NCBI RefSeq assembly: GCF_900605015.1
Contig: NZ_LR027574.1
Location: 324,470-388,469 of the forward strand
DNA: 64,000 nucleotides
Direction: 5' to 3'
DNA from: Olsenella sp. Marseille-P4559
GTDB taxonomy: Bacteria; Actinomycetota; Coriobacteriia; Coriobacteriales; Atopobiaceae
Numbering within the stretch: the first letter of the stretch is position 1; each line of letters starts with the position of its first letter. Shown here in pieces: positions 1-8,403 of the stretch. The notes beneath the pieces are model-generated. The model was not told where the DNA came from and made no database searches. It saw only the letters and a program-made list of their open reading frames with translations. Both the position numbers and the translations under genes were made by a program.

Positions 1-1
1 C

Positions 2-199
2 GACTTTGAGTACGAGCTGCAGCAGGCCGACCTCAACACCTACATGGCACCCGACCTCGAGTCCATCTTCGTCATGTCAAATCCCCAGTACGGCTATGTC
101 TCCTCCTCTGTCGTGCGCGAGATCGCGGCCATGGGGGGAGACGTTGACTTCCTCGTTCCGCCCAACGTTGCCGTGTGCCTCCGTGCGCACTATGCGTGA
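2..199 (+). CDS. coaD: Phosphopantetheine adenylyltransferase, C-terminal part (truncated by window edge)
   Basis: Catalyses the penultimate step of coenzyme A synthesis, joining 4'-phosphopantetheine and ATP to dephospho-CoA in the cytoplasm. Only the last 65 residues are present, in frame from base 2 to the TGA at 197-199. The visible part contains the family's C-terminal block: a YELQQADLN stretch (the usual FEYELQMA region), then IFVMSNPQYGYVSSSVVREIA, which matches the conserved F-M-x-S-x2-Y-x-Y-x-S-S-S-x-V-R-E segment that contacts ATP. The N-terminal HxGH motif lies outside the window. The neighbours that follow (SepIVA-like, YceD, rpmF) are the usual actinobacterial context for coaD. 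Confidence 0.9.
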   Translation, partial: DFEYELQQADLNTYMAPDLESIFVMSNPQYGYVSSSVVREIAAMGGDVDFLVPPNVAVCLRAHYA

Positions 200-313
200 G
201 CTTTAGCTCCTTTGAGGACTTGAGGCTCTTTTCTGCTACCATCAAAGTGATATGCCCCTTGGGCAGCGCACGGGCATGCCCGAGCAGTGGCCCGTATTTG
301 AAAGGAGACCTGG

Positions 314-811
314 ATGCAGCCGGGTGAGGAAATAGAGAGCCTGGTCGACGAGCTCGAGCAGCTAGTGAACGAGGCGAAGTCCCCGCTTACCGGCGGCGGT
401 CAGAAGAAGATCGTCGACTCGCAGGATGTGTACGAGATTCTCGACGAGATTCGCAGGGTCTTCCCGCAGGAGTTTCAGGATGCCCGTCGCATCCTGAAGG
501 AGGAGCAGGAGACGCTCGACCGTGCCCAGCAGCAGGCCGACAGCATCATCGCTGACGCCCAGCAGCAGGCCATGATCCTCGCCGGCGACCAGGAGGTCGT
601 GCGTCTGGCCCAGCAGCAGGCCGACAGCATCAAGGACCAGGCCGCCCAGTACGAGCGCGACACCCGCTACAACGCCGAGGAGTACGCGGACACCGTCCTC
701 GCGCATCTCGAGGAGAACCTCAAGTCGCTTACCAACTCGGTCTCCCGCGTTCGCCAGACGCTCGACGAGAACTCCGGCCCGCGCAACACGTCGAACAACG
801 TCCCCTGGTAA
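314..811 (+). CDS. DivIVA/SepIVA-like coiled-coil protein
   Basis: A 165-residue, Gln/Glu/Ala-rich, almost wholly helical protein with no membrane segment. Residues about 35-160 are predicted coiled coil and include repeated AQQQAD heptad-like units (three copies around residues 72-105). An AAGGAGA ribosome-binding site lies just before the ATG. The position between coaD and yceD matches the mycobacterial septum factor SepIVA, a DivIVA-domain protein, so a role in envelope growth or septation at the cell pole or septum is a reasonable inference. Sequence identity was not tested, and coiled-coil proteins resemble one another easily, so only the structural class is secure. Confidence 0.6.
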   Translation: MQPGEEIESLVDELEQLVNEAKSPLTGGGQKKIVDSQDVYEILDEIRRVFPQEFQDARRILKEEQETLDRAQQQADSIIADAQQQAMILAGDQEVVRLAQQQADSIKDQAAQYERDTRYNAEEYADTVLAHLEENLKSLTNSVSRVRQTLDENSGPRNTSNNVPW

Positions 812-816
812 GCGTC

Positions 817-1449
817 ATGCAGCCAGTCGTCTTTGCGCTTGACGCACGCCTTGGCGAGGCAGGGGACACTCTGCCCCTCAAGGGTCACCTCGACGAGAGG
901 TCCTACTCGCTGGGCGAGCGTGACTTCTCGCTTCCCGAGGGCATCGACTACGACCTCATGCTCACCAACGCCGGCGAGGGCATTCTCGCCACCGGCATTC
1001 TCACGGCACATGTGGTTGGCCCGTGCGATCGCTGCCTGAGCGATGCGGAGTTTGACGTGAGCGGCGAGGTCGACGAGTACTACCTCTTCGAGGAGCCCGA
1101 GGATATGGGTGGTGGTGACGATGAGGACGAAATAGACTTCTCTCTTGTCTCGGCAGACAGCACCATCGACCTCTCTGGCGCGCTTCTCTCGGCCCTTGTC
1201 ATGGAGACGCCCTTCGTGGTGCTGTGCCGCCCGGACTGCAGGGGTCTTTGCTCCGTCTGCGGCGCCAACCTCAACGAGGAGGGCTGCGGGCACGCCGCCC
1301 AGATGGAGGAGGAGCGCCTGAAGTCCAGTCCCTTTGCGGTTCTCGCCTCACTCGATTTGGGCCATGAGAAGCATGACCAGGACGTCGTGCCGGAGGCCGG
1401 GGGTCAGCTCCAGAACGCTCCCCAAGGCGGCGCGTCTCACGCAGAGTGA
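817..1449 (+). CDS. yceD: YceD family (DUF177) protein, 23S rRNA accumulation factor
   Basis: A 210-residue member of the DUF177/YceD family, which is needed for normal 23S rRNA accumulation and is typically encoded directly upstream of rpmF, as here. The family marks are visible: a CDRCL motif near residue 70 in a GxCDRCL context, an acidic linker (about residues 88-110), and a C-terminal Cys cluster CRPDCRGLCSVCGANLNEEGC (about residues 132-152) that probably binds zinc. It starts 6 bases after the preceding stop codon, so it is likely co-transcribed with the coiled-coil gene. The last 40 residues are low in complexity. Confidence 0.88.
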   Translation: MQPVVFALDARLGEAGDTLPLKGHLDERSYSLGERDFSLPEGIDYDLMLTNAGEGILATGILTAHVVGPCDRCLSDAEFDVSGEVDEYYLFEEPEDMGGGDDEDEIDFSLVSADSTIDLSGALLSALVMETPFVVLCRPDCRGLCSVCGANLNEEGCGHAAQMEEERLKSSPFAVLASLDLGHEKHDQDVVPEAGGQLQNAPQGGASHAE

Positions 1450-1485
1450 AGATATTGCCACAACTAGCGCATGTGCCGTATTGCG

Positions 1486-1494
1486 TGGTATAGT
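1486..1494 (+). promoter_or_regulatory. Candidate extended -10 promoter upstream of rpmF
   Basis: TGGTATAGT fits an extended -10 element (TG-N-TATAGT), about 75 bases before the rpmF start. No good -35 hexamer stands 16-18 bases upstream, so the call rests on the -10 alone. Confidence 0.4.
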
Positions 1495-1570
1495 CATCGG
1501 CGCATGATTTTTGGTCAAGTTGCCCCGCGTCTCCACGAGGGGCGCGGCGTAAGAGCAAGAGAGGTTCAAG

Positions 1571-1750
1571 ATGGCAGTTCCTAAGCAGAAAAAGGGCCGT
1601 GCAGCCACGCACACCCGTCGTTCGGCCAACAGCAAGGTCGCCACTCCGGCCCGGTCCGTGTGCCCGCGTTGCGGTGCCCCCAAGCTGCCGCACCACGTGT
1701 GCCCTAACTGCGGCTACTATAAGGACCGCGAGGTCGTTGTCACCGAGTAG
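1571..1750 (+). CDS. rpmF: 50S ribosomal protein L32
   Basis: A 59-residue basic ribosomal protein of the large subunit. The N-terminus MAVPKQKKGRAATHTRRS is the diagnostic L32 start (MAVPKxKxSxxxxxxRR). Two CxxC pairs (CPRC and CPNC) form the zinc ribbon of the C+ paralogue type. A GAGAGG ribosome-binding site precedes the ATG. It lies between yceD and plsX, its standard neighbours in many bacteria. Confidence 0.97.
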   Translation: MAVPKQKKGRAATHTRRSANSKVATPARSVCPRCGAPKLPHHVCPNCGYYKDREVVVTE

Positions 1751-1850
1751 CCTCATACCAGCAACATGGCCTGGGAGGTCGGTCCCTTCTGGGGTCGGCC
1801 TCCTTTTTTAGTCGCGCACGCGAGTGCCTCGTTGCGACCTTGGAGGATGC

Positions 1851-2840
1851 ATGACCACAATTTGCGTTGATGTCATGGGATCGGATCGGGAACCCTCCGT
1901 GCTGCTCGAGGGCGTTTCCATGGCGCTCGAGCGCGATCCCGAGCTTAAGGTTCTCGTAGTAGGCGATGCCGTGGTGGTTGAGCCCTTCGCCCGTGACCAC
2001 GAGCGTACGAGTGCCCTTGTGACCACTGGGGTCATTGGCATGGACGAGCACCCTGCAAACGCGGTGCGCAAGAAAAAGGACGCAAGCATCGTGCGCGCGG
2101 CCGCTGCGGTTCGCGCGGGCGAGGCAGACGGCCTCTTCTCGGCTGGTTCCACAGGTGCGGTGCTCACGGCAGCCACCTTCGGCATTGGCCGCATCAAGGG
2201 CATCCGCAGGCCTGCGCTCACCCTTGCCATCCCCGGCGTCACGGGCAAGAAGACGGTGTTTCTCGACTGTGGTGCCAACGCCGACGTCCATCCAGACACT
2301 CTCGTGCAGTTTGCGCATATGGGGTGCGCCTACGCGCAGGTGGTCCTTGGCATCGAGGAGCCGCGCGTGGCACTTCTCAGCAATGGCTCCGAGGACACCA
2401 AGGGCTCCGGGCTTGCGCTCCAGTACCACCAGGCACTCAGCGAGGGCAACTGCGGCTTTGTGGGCAACGCCGAGGGCAACGACCTCCTCGCCGGTACCTT
2501 TGATGTGATTGTTTCCGACGGCTTCACTGGAAACGTTGCCCTGAAGGCCGTCGAAGGCACAGCCAAGTTCATCATGTCGCGCGTTAAGGCTGCGACGGGC
2601 AACTCCAAGAGCGCGGCCCTGGGGGCCCTCATGCTCAAGCCTGCGCTCAGGTCCGTTGCAGGCGAACTCTCGGGCGACGAAATGGGTGGCGCCGTCCTTC
2701 TCGGCCTGCGCGCGCCCGTGGTCAAGGGTCACGGCAGCACCAGTGCCGAGGCCGTTGCCAACGGGACGTTGGCCTGTGCACGCGCTGCTCGAGGGCGGCT
2801 CTGTGAGCGCATTGCCAAGGTCTGCGAGACGGCCGAGTAA
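1851..2840 (+). CDS. plsX: Phosphate acyltransferase PlsX
   Basis: A 329-residue soluble enzyme that converts acyl-ACP and phosphate to acyl-phosphate, the acyl donor for PlsY in phospholipid synthesis. The start MTTICVDVMGSDREP carries the family's N-terminal D-x-M-G-G/S-D signature, and further blocks such as LFSAGSTGAVL, FLDCGANAD and VSDGFTGNVALK are typical. The ATG at 1851 is chosen over a GTG at 1824 because TGGAGG (1841-1846) stands 4 bases before it. acpP lies directly downstream, so the enzyme and its acyl carrier are encoded together. The FAS II operon near the end of the window would supply its acyl-ACP. Confidence 0.95.
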   Translation: MTTICVDVMGSDREPSVLLEGVSMALERDPELKVLVVGDAVVVEPFARDHERTSALVTTGVIGMDEHPANAVRKKKDASIVRAAAAVRAGEADGLFSAGSTGAVLTAATFGIGRIKGIRRPALTLAIPGVTGKKTVFLDCGANADVHPDTLVQFAHMGCAYAQVVLGIEEPRVALLSNGSEDTKGSGLALQYHQALSEGNCGFVGNAEGNDLLAGTFDVIVSDGFTGNVALKAVEGTAKFIMSRVKAATGNSKSAALGALMLKPALRSVAGELSGDEMGGAVLLGLRAPVVKGHGSTSAEAVANGTLACARAARGRLCERIAKVCETAE

Positions 2841-2856
2841 CGGGTACCATATGCTT

Positions 2857-2886
2857 CGTGCGCATGGCGGCTTCGTCTTGCGCACG
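2857..2886 (+). other. Hairpin in the acpP leader
   Basis: An 8-bp perfect stem, CGTGCGCA (2857-2864) against TGCGCACG (2879-2886), with a 14-base loop, ends about 20 bases before the acpP ribosome-binding site. No T-run follows, so it is not an obvious terminator. It could be an mRNA-processing or stability element between plsX and acpP. Confidence 0.45.
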
Positions 2887-2917
2887 AGCCATCCATTCAA
2901 TCCGCAAGGAGGAACCT

Positions 2918-3157
2918 ATGGACCATGACGCCATTCTCGAGAAGGTTACCTCGGTCGTGAACGAGACCCTCGAGGTCCCCTCGGGCGTGAAGCTCACTGA
3001 AGGGACCGCCTTCAAGGACCTCGGCGCAGACTCGTTTGACCTTCTCGAGCTGGTCACCGCCCTCGAAGACGAGTTTGACCTCACCTTTGACGACGAGGCC
3101 CTCGAGAAGATCGCCACCGTGGGCGACGCCGCGAACGCCATCGAGGCCGCTCAGTAG
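2918..3157 (+). CDS. acpP: Acyl carrier protein (first copy)
   Basis: A 79-residue acidic carrier protein that holds growing acyl chains on a 4'-phosphopantetheine arm. The attachment site is Ser39 in GADSFDLLEL, the expected DSL-type motif with Phe in place of Leu. A strong AAGGAGG stands at 2906-2912, 5 bases before the ATG. Its place after plsX suggests a role in phospholipid acyl transfer or general fatty-acid metabolism. A second carrier protein is encoded inside the FAS II operon (51464-51697), so the two probably have divided tasks. Confidence 0.95.
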   Translation: MDHDAILEKVTSVVNETLEVPSGVKLTEGTAFKDLGADSFDLLELVTALEDEFDLTFDDEALEKIATVGDAANAIEAAQ

Positions 3158-3179
3158 GCAAGCAGGGGAGTTCTCTCAT

Positions 3180-3932
3180 TTGGACACGCATGAACAGATC
3201 AGTGAGGTGGAGCGCATCTGCGGTCACCACTTCACCGACAAAAGGCTCATAACGTCTGCCATCACCCATCCTTCGGCGGTGGAGGGCAAGCCCGTCTCGG
3301 CTTCGTATGAGAGGCTCGAGTTCTTGGGTGACTCCATCCTCGGCGCCATCGTTGCCACGGAGCTCTTCGAGCGCTTTCCTGCGCTCGACGAAGGGGCCCT
3401 TACCAGACTCAAGATCTCGCTCGTCTCTGGCGAGACGCTCTCCGAGATCTCGGGTGACCTGGGCATCGCTCCGCTCATCATTGTGGGCGAGTCCGAGAAA
3501 GGCACGCATGCTCGCGGCATGCACTCCGCCCTGGAGAACGTCTACGAGTCCATCGTGGGTGCCCTGTACCTGGATGCCGGCTATGAGGATACCAGGGCAT
3601 TCGTTCTGCGCACGCTCTCCTCGCACGTTACGCCCGAGCTTGTCGACAAGCTCTCCGAGCGGCCCATCAACCCCAAGTCTCGCCTTCAGGAGATTACGCA
3701 GCGCGATCTTCGCCTTGCCCCCGAGTACAAGCTTGTGGGCGAGAAGGGGCCCGCCCATGACCCCACCTTTACCTCGGTCGTGCTGGTCGACGGCAAGCGC
3801 GTGGGCAGGGGCTCCGGCCCGTCCAAGAAGAGTTCCGAGAACGCGGCCGCTGCAGATGCCCTCGAGCGCATGGGGCAGGGCGGCGACCCTGGCGCAGATG
3901 CCAGCGCCCCTGGCGACACGACCGGGTACTAG
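3180..3932 (+). CDS. rnc: Ribonuclease III
   Basis: A 250-residue double-strand-specific endoribonuclease for rRNA and mRNA processing. The RNase III signature ERLEFLGDS is at about residues 44-52, and a second acidic helix, ENVYESIVGALYLD, at about 120-133. The C-terminal double-stranded-RNA-binding domain begins near residue 164 (NPKSRLQE) and contains GSGPSKKSSENAAA, the typical GxGxSKKxAE-AA helix. The start is taken as TTG at 3180, 22 bases after the acpP stop and preceded by AGGGGAG. A longer in-frame reading would overlap acpP. The rnc-smc-ftsY order is widely conserved. Confidence 0.93.
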   Translation: MDTHEQISEVERICGHHFTDKRLITSAITHPSAVEGKPVSASYERLEFLGDSILGAIVATELFERFPALDEGALTRLKISLVSGETLSEISGDLGIAPLIIVGESEKGTHARGMHSALENVYESIVGALYLDAGYEDTRAFVLRTLSSHVTPELVDKLSERPINPKSRLQEITQRDLRLAPEYKLVGEKGPAHDPTFTSVVLVDGKRVGRGSGPSKKSSENAAAADALERMGQGGDPGADASAPGDTTGY

Positions 3933-3956
3933 GCACAAGAAGCGAGAGGACCACCC

Positions 3957-6900
3957 TTGTATCTGAAGTCGCTCACCCTCAAGGGCTTCAAGTCCTTCGC
4001 CGACAGGACTGCCATGACTTTTGACTCCGGTCTCAACGTGGTCGTGGGCCCCAACGGCTCGGGAAAGTCGAACGTCTCGGACGCAATTCTTTGGGTCTTG
4101 GGTGAGCAGAGCGCCAAGATGCTCCGTGGCCAGGCCATGGAAGACGTGATCTTTTCTGGTAGCTCGGCCAGGCCCGCCGTGGGCGTGGCCGAGGTCACGC
4201 TGGTGCTCGACAACTCCGACCACACGCTGCCCATCGACTTTTCCGAGGTGGGCGTCACACGCAGGATGTATCGCTCGGGCGAGTCCGAGTACCTCATCAA
4301 CGGCGCACCCGCGCGCCTCATGGACGTGCAGGATATCCTCCACGACTCGGGCTTGGGCAAGGACACCCACTCGATCATCAGCCAGGGCAAGCTCGACTCC
4401 ATCCTCCAGAGCCGCCCCGAGGAGCGTCGCGAGCTCATCGAGGAGGCGGCCGACATCTCCAAGCACCGTCGCCGCAAGGAGCGAAGCCTGCGCAAGCTCT
4501 CCTCGATGGATGACAACCTTGCGCGCGCCAAGGCGATCGAACGCGAGATAAACCGCCAGCTCAAGCCCCTCGAGCGCCAGGTCGACAAGGCCAAGCGCGC
4601 ACACGACATCACAGAGCGCCTCACTGAGCTGCGCACACGGCTTGCGGTGGACGACCTGCGCCAGCTGCAGGCATCCTACGGGACGCTTTCCGCCCGCGGC
4701 CGCGAGGCCGATGCAGCCGTAGAGCTTGCCCAGTACCGTCTGGACGAGAAGTCTGCCGAGCTCGAGAAGTACCAGTCGCTTCTCGAGCAGAAGGGCCTCT
4801 TCGTGGGCGACCTCGGCGAGCAGCGCCGCCGCATGCAAGACATCCTCGGCCGCATGGACTCGGACATGCGCCTTTTGGAGGAGAAGGGCAAGAACATGGT
4901 TTCTCGTCTCTCCGAGATGCGCATGCAGCTCTCCACCATGCGCAAGCAGCGTACGGACGTGACCGAGGAGTACGAGCGCGTGGCCGGTGACCTCTCGGAT
5001 GCCCGCGTGCGCCAACGCGAGCTCGAGGAGGGCATGGACGCGCTCTCGAAGGCGTCGCGCGAGGCTGTGGCGCGCCGGCGCGAGCTAGAGGATACGCTCA
5101 GCAAGCGCCAGGCAGACGAGCGGCAGGCTAGGGCCGAGGCGGATAGGGAGACCCTCGCCTTCGCCAAGCTGGAGGACCAGATTTCGAACGCCGAAGTCGA
5201 GGATGGCATGTACAGGAGCCGCCTCGAGCAGGTGGCCGAGACCCTCGCCACGACCGAGGAGGCCCTGGCAGAGCGCAGGGAACGCAAGCAGCGCCTGGAG
5301 GCTCAGCTCGCCGGCGCCCGTGCCAGGGCAGAAGCGCTCAGCGGCACCATCGCGGAGGTCCAGGCTGCGCTCAAGCGCGCTCGCGACGAGGAGCGCTCTG
5401 CTCGCACGAAGCTCTCGTCCTCCGAGGCGACGCTTTCGGCACTGCGCTCGGTTGATGCCAACATCGAGAAGGCAAGCCCACTAGCCGAGGCTGTCTCGAA
5501 GGGTCGTGCGGCGGGCCTTGTCGAGTGCCGCCTGGCAGACCTCATCGATGCGGACGAGGCGACGGAGTCCCTCGTCGAGCGCCTGCTCGGCGATGACCTT
5601 GCTGCCTTCGTGGTGGCAAGCGCAGCCGACGCCGGCACGCTTGCAGCGTCTGCGCTCTCGCAGGGACGGACGGAGGGCAGGGCAACCGTGGTCTTCCGCG
5701 AGGCCATGCCTGGTGCGGGTGCGGATGATGGCGCCCCTGGCGAGCCCCTCATCGACCGCCTGCGCGTCTCTGACGCCGCACGCCCGCTGCTCTTTGCGCT
5801 GCTCGGCGATGTGAGGCTTGTGGGGAGCGTCGACGAGGCGATTCGGGCCCACCAGGCGGTGCCGGTGCTCACCTACGTCACGCACGACGGTGTGACCATG
5901 ATGCCCGATGGGCGCTGCGTCATCGGCACCGCTCCTTCCACCGAGGCGGGCGCCCTCGAGCGCAAGCGCCGCATCCGCGCCCTCGAGGAAGGCATGGACG
6001 GGCTCCGGAGTGCACTTGTTGCCGCAACTCAGGAGGTCGCATCCGCCGAGGTCGCACTTGCCGAGTCCCGCGAGGGTGCGGCGTCGGCCAGGGGTGAGGT
6101 CGCGCGCCTCTCGGGAGAGCTCTCCTCCGTCACGTCTGAGATGGGCCGTCTCGATGCCCAACGCCAGCGTGCCGCAGACGAGCAGCGCCAGGTCACGCGC
6201 CAGCGCGATGCCGCCTCTGGGCGCGCTGCCGACGCCCGCTCGCACATCAAGGACCACAAGGCTGCGGCAGCTGCCGCCCGTGCCAAGGCAGAGGTGCTCT
6301 CGGCAGGCCTCAGCGACCTGCGAACGCAGCGTGACGAGGCCGTGCGGGCCCAGGGCAAGGCGTCCCACGAGCTCTCGGACGCTCGCCTCGAGCTTGCCAT
6401 GGCCAAGGAGCGCGCGAGGAACCTCTCGTCTCGCGAGCGCGAGCTTGCCAACCGCAAGCATGACCTCGACGCCCGCATTGTGGCCACCGAGGGGGGCTCG
6501 CGCGCTCTCGAGGTGGTGCGCCTGCGCGTGGACCCTCTTCACGACCGCTACGATGCCATCCGTTCTCGCGCGCTTGACTGGGCAGCACGCCTCAAGGACC
6601 GAGCGTCTCTGGCAGAGGCGGACTCCGACTCCCTTAAGCGCATGATTGGCAACGCCAAGTCTGCCGTGAACGATGCCTCCGCGGAGCTCACCCGCGCCCG
6701 CGATGCGGCCTCTGCGGTCAAGGTTGACCTTGGCCGCCTGGAGGTGCAGGTCCAAAACGCCATCGAGGCCATTCAGGCAACGGGCACCGTGCTCGACGAG
6801 GCGCTTTCGCTTCCCGCGCCGGAGGATCGTGAGGCCGCCGAGCGCGAGGCGAACCAACTTGAGTCCCAGCTTGCCTCCATCGGCCCCGTGAACGAGGTCG

Positions 6901-7499
6901 CGATGGACGAGTACGTGCACCTGAAGCAGCGTGCGGACTACATCGGTGAGCAGGTCCAGGACCTCGAGGCGGCCCGCGTTGCCTTGAAGAAGATCAACGC
7001 CGCCATCGACCGCAAGATGCGCAACAGGTTCCTCGTGGTCTTCGACAAGGTGAACGAGAACTTCACGCAGATCTTCTCGATGCTCTTCCCGGGCGGCCAT
7101 GCCCACATCGAGATGACCAACCCGGACAACCTCTCCGAAACGGGCGTCGAGATCGTGGCGCAGCCAAGGGGCAAGCGCATCACCAAGATGTCGCTCATGT
7201 CGGGCGGTGAGAAGTCGCTTACGGCGCTGGCGCTGCTCTTTGCGGTATACAGGACGCGCACGGTGCCCTTCTACGTGTTCGACGAGGTGGAGGCCGCGCT
7301 CGATGACTCCAACCTCTCTAAGTTCCTAGACGCCATCGAACAGCTCAAGGACACGACGCAGCTCATCGTCATCTCTCACCAGAGAAGGACGATGGAGCAG
7401 GCAGACGTCCTCTATGGCGTCTCCATGCAGGCCGACGGCGTGAGCCACGTCGTCTCTCAGCGCCTCGACAAGGCTACTGGAAAGGTGGTCGATGCCTGA
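3957..7499 (+). CDS. smc: Chromosome segregation ATPase SMC
   Basis: A 1180-residue structural-maintenance-of-chromosomes protein, normal length for the family. It dimerises and, with ScpA/ScpB, compacts and separates the chromosome. Walker A is GPNGSGKSN at residues 31-39. Long coiled coils flank a hinge at about residues 510-660. The ABC signature LMSGGEKSL is near residue 1081 and the Walker B region FYVFDEVEAALDD near 1105. Translation starts at TTG (3957) after a GAGAGGA ribosome-binding site. The stop overlaps the ftsY start as TGATG, indicating translational coupling. Confidence 0.96.
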   Translation: MYLKSLTLKGFKSFADRTAMTFDSGLNVVVGPNGSGKSNVSDAILWVLGEQSAKMLRGQAMEDVIFSGSSARPAVGVAEVTLVLDNSDHTLPIDFSEVGVTRRMYRSGESEYLINGAPARLMDVQDILHDSGLGKDTHSIISQGKLDSILQSRPEERRELIEEAADISKHRRRKERSLRKLSSMDDNLARAKAIEREINRQLKPLERQVDKAKRAHDITERLTELRTRLAVDDLRQLQASYGTLSARGREADAAVELAQYRLDEKSAELEKYQSLLEQKGLFVGDLGEQRRRMQDILGRMDSDMRLLEEKGKNMVSRLSEMRMQLSTMRKQRTDVTEEYERVAGDLSDARVRQRELEEGMDALSKASREAVARRRELEDTLSKRQADERQARAEADRETLAFAKLEDQISNAEVEDGMYRSRLEQVAETLATTEEALAERRERKQRLEAQLAGARARAEALSGTIAEVQAALKRARDEERSARTKLSSSEATLSALRSVDANIEKASPLAEAVSKGRAAGLVECRLADLIDADEATESLVERLLGDDLAAFVVASAADAGTLAASALSQGRTEGRATVVFREAMPGAGADDGAPGEPLIDRLRVSDAARPLLFALLGDVRLVGSVDEAIRAHQAVPVLTYVTHDGVTMMPDGRCVIGTAPSTEAGALERKRRIRALEEGMDGLRSALVAATQEVASAEVALAESREGAASARGEVARLSGELSSVTSEMGRLDAQRQRAADEQRQVTRQRDAASGRAADARSHIKDHKAAAAAARAKAEVLSAGLSDLRTQRDEAVRAQGKASHELSDARLELAMAKERARNLSSRERELANRKHDLDARIVATEGGSRALEVVRLRVDPLHDRYDAIRSRALDWAARLKDRASLAEADSDSLKRMIGNAKSAVNDASAELTRARDAASAVKVDLGRLEVQVQNAIEAIQATGTVLDEALSLPAPEDREAAEREANQLESQLASIGPVNEVAMDEYVHLKQRADYIGEQVQDLEAARVALKKINAAIDRKMRNRFLVVFDKVNENFTQIFSMLFPGGHAHIEMTNPDNLSETGVEIVAQPRGKRITKMSLMSGGEKSLTALALLFAVYRTRTVPFYVFDEVEAALDDSNLSKFLDAIEQLKDTTQLIVISHQRRTMEQADVLYGVSMQADGVSHVVSQRLDKATGKVVDA

Positions 7500-8401
7500 T
7501 GGGCTTCTTCGACAGGCTCAAGAGCGGCCTCTCGCGCTCGCGCGAGGCCATCAACGAGATCTTCTACATGGGCGGCGAGGTCGACGAAGACTTCTGGGAG
7601 GACCTCGAAGACACGCTCGTGATGGGCGACATGGGAGGCGAGCTTGCCATGCGCGTGGCCGATGACCTGCGAGAGCAGGCGGCACGCGAGAACCTCACGC
7701 GCTCGGATCAGCTGCGCGACGCCCTCGCCAACCGCCTTGCTCAGGAGTTCCACACCGCCGAGCGCGACCCCTTCGAGGACGTGCCGTCGTGCGTGCTGTT
7801 CGTGGGCATCAACGGTGCCGGCAAGACCACAACGGTGGGCAAGCTCGCCGGGCGCGCTCGCGGGGAGGGAAAGAGCTGCCTTATCGGTGGCGCTGACACC
7901 TTCCGTGCGGCTGCCATCGAGCAACTCGAGGTATGGGGACGTCGCGCGGGCGTGGACGTCATCACGCGCGAGCGCGGGGCGGACCCGGCAAGCGTCTGCT
8001 ACGACGTGGTCGAGGAGGCCGAGAGGTGCGGCACCCAGCTGGTCCTCATCGACACCGCCGGGCGTCTGCACACCTCCTCCGACCTCATGCGCGAGCTTGC
8101 CAAGGTGGTAAACGTCACGCGTAGGCGCTGCACCTCTATGCCGGTTGCGGTTGTTCTCGTGATTGATGCTACTACCGGCCAGAATGGCCTTGCCCAGGCA
8201 AAGGAGTTCAACGATGCTCTCGACCTTGACGGGCTCGTCGTGACCAAGCTTGACGGAACCGCCAAGGGTGGCATTGCGCTTGCCATCTCCGATCAGCTGG
8301 GGCTGCCCATCTACCGCATTGGGGTGGGGGAGTCCATCGACGACCTTGAGACCTTCAATGCGCTCGACTTCTGCCGTGCGCTCGTTGGGGAAGGAAACTA
8401 G
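7499..8401 (+). CDS. ftsY: Signal recognition particle receptor FtsY
   Basis: A 300-residue GTPase that receives ribosome-nascent-chain complexes from SRP at the membrane. An N domain (residues 1-90) precedes the G domain with GINGAGKTT near residue 102 (G1), DTAGRLHT near 187 (G3) and TKLDGTAKGG near 249 (G4/insert). It lacks the long acidic A domain of enterobacterial FtsY, as is usual outside the Proteobacteria. Its ATG overlaps the smc stop codon, and ffh begins 2 bases after its own stop, so receptor and SRP protein are made from one message. Confidence 0.95.
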   Translation: MGFFDRLKSGLSRSREAINEIFYMGGEVDEDFWEDLEDTLVMGDMGGELAMRVADDLREQAARENLTRSDQLRDALANRLAQEFHTAERDPFEDVPSCVLFVGINGAGKTTTVGKLAGRARGEGKSCLIGGADTFRAAAIEQLEVWGRRAGVDVITRERGADPASVCYDVVEEAERCGTQLVLIDTAGRLHTSSDLMRELAKVVNVTRRRCTSMPVAVVLVIDATTGQNGLAQAKEFNDALDLDGLVVTKLDGTAKGGIALAISDQLGLPIYRIGVGESIDDLETFNALDFCRALVGEGN

Positions 8402-8403
8402 CC

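Noticed and set aside
3081..5015. A 644-residue minus-strand open frame opposite rnc and smc
   Set aside because: Antisense shadow of high-GC coding sequence; no recognisable domain and no ribosome-binding site, while rnc and smc are certain.
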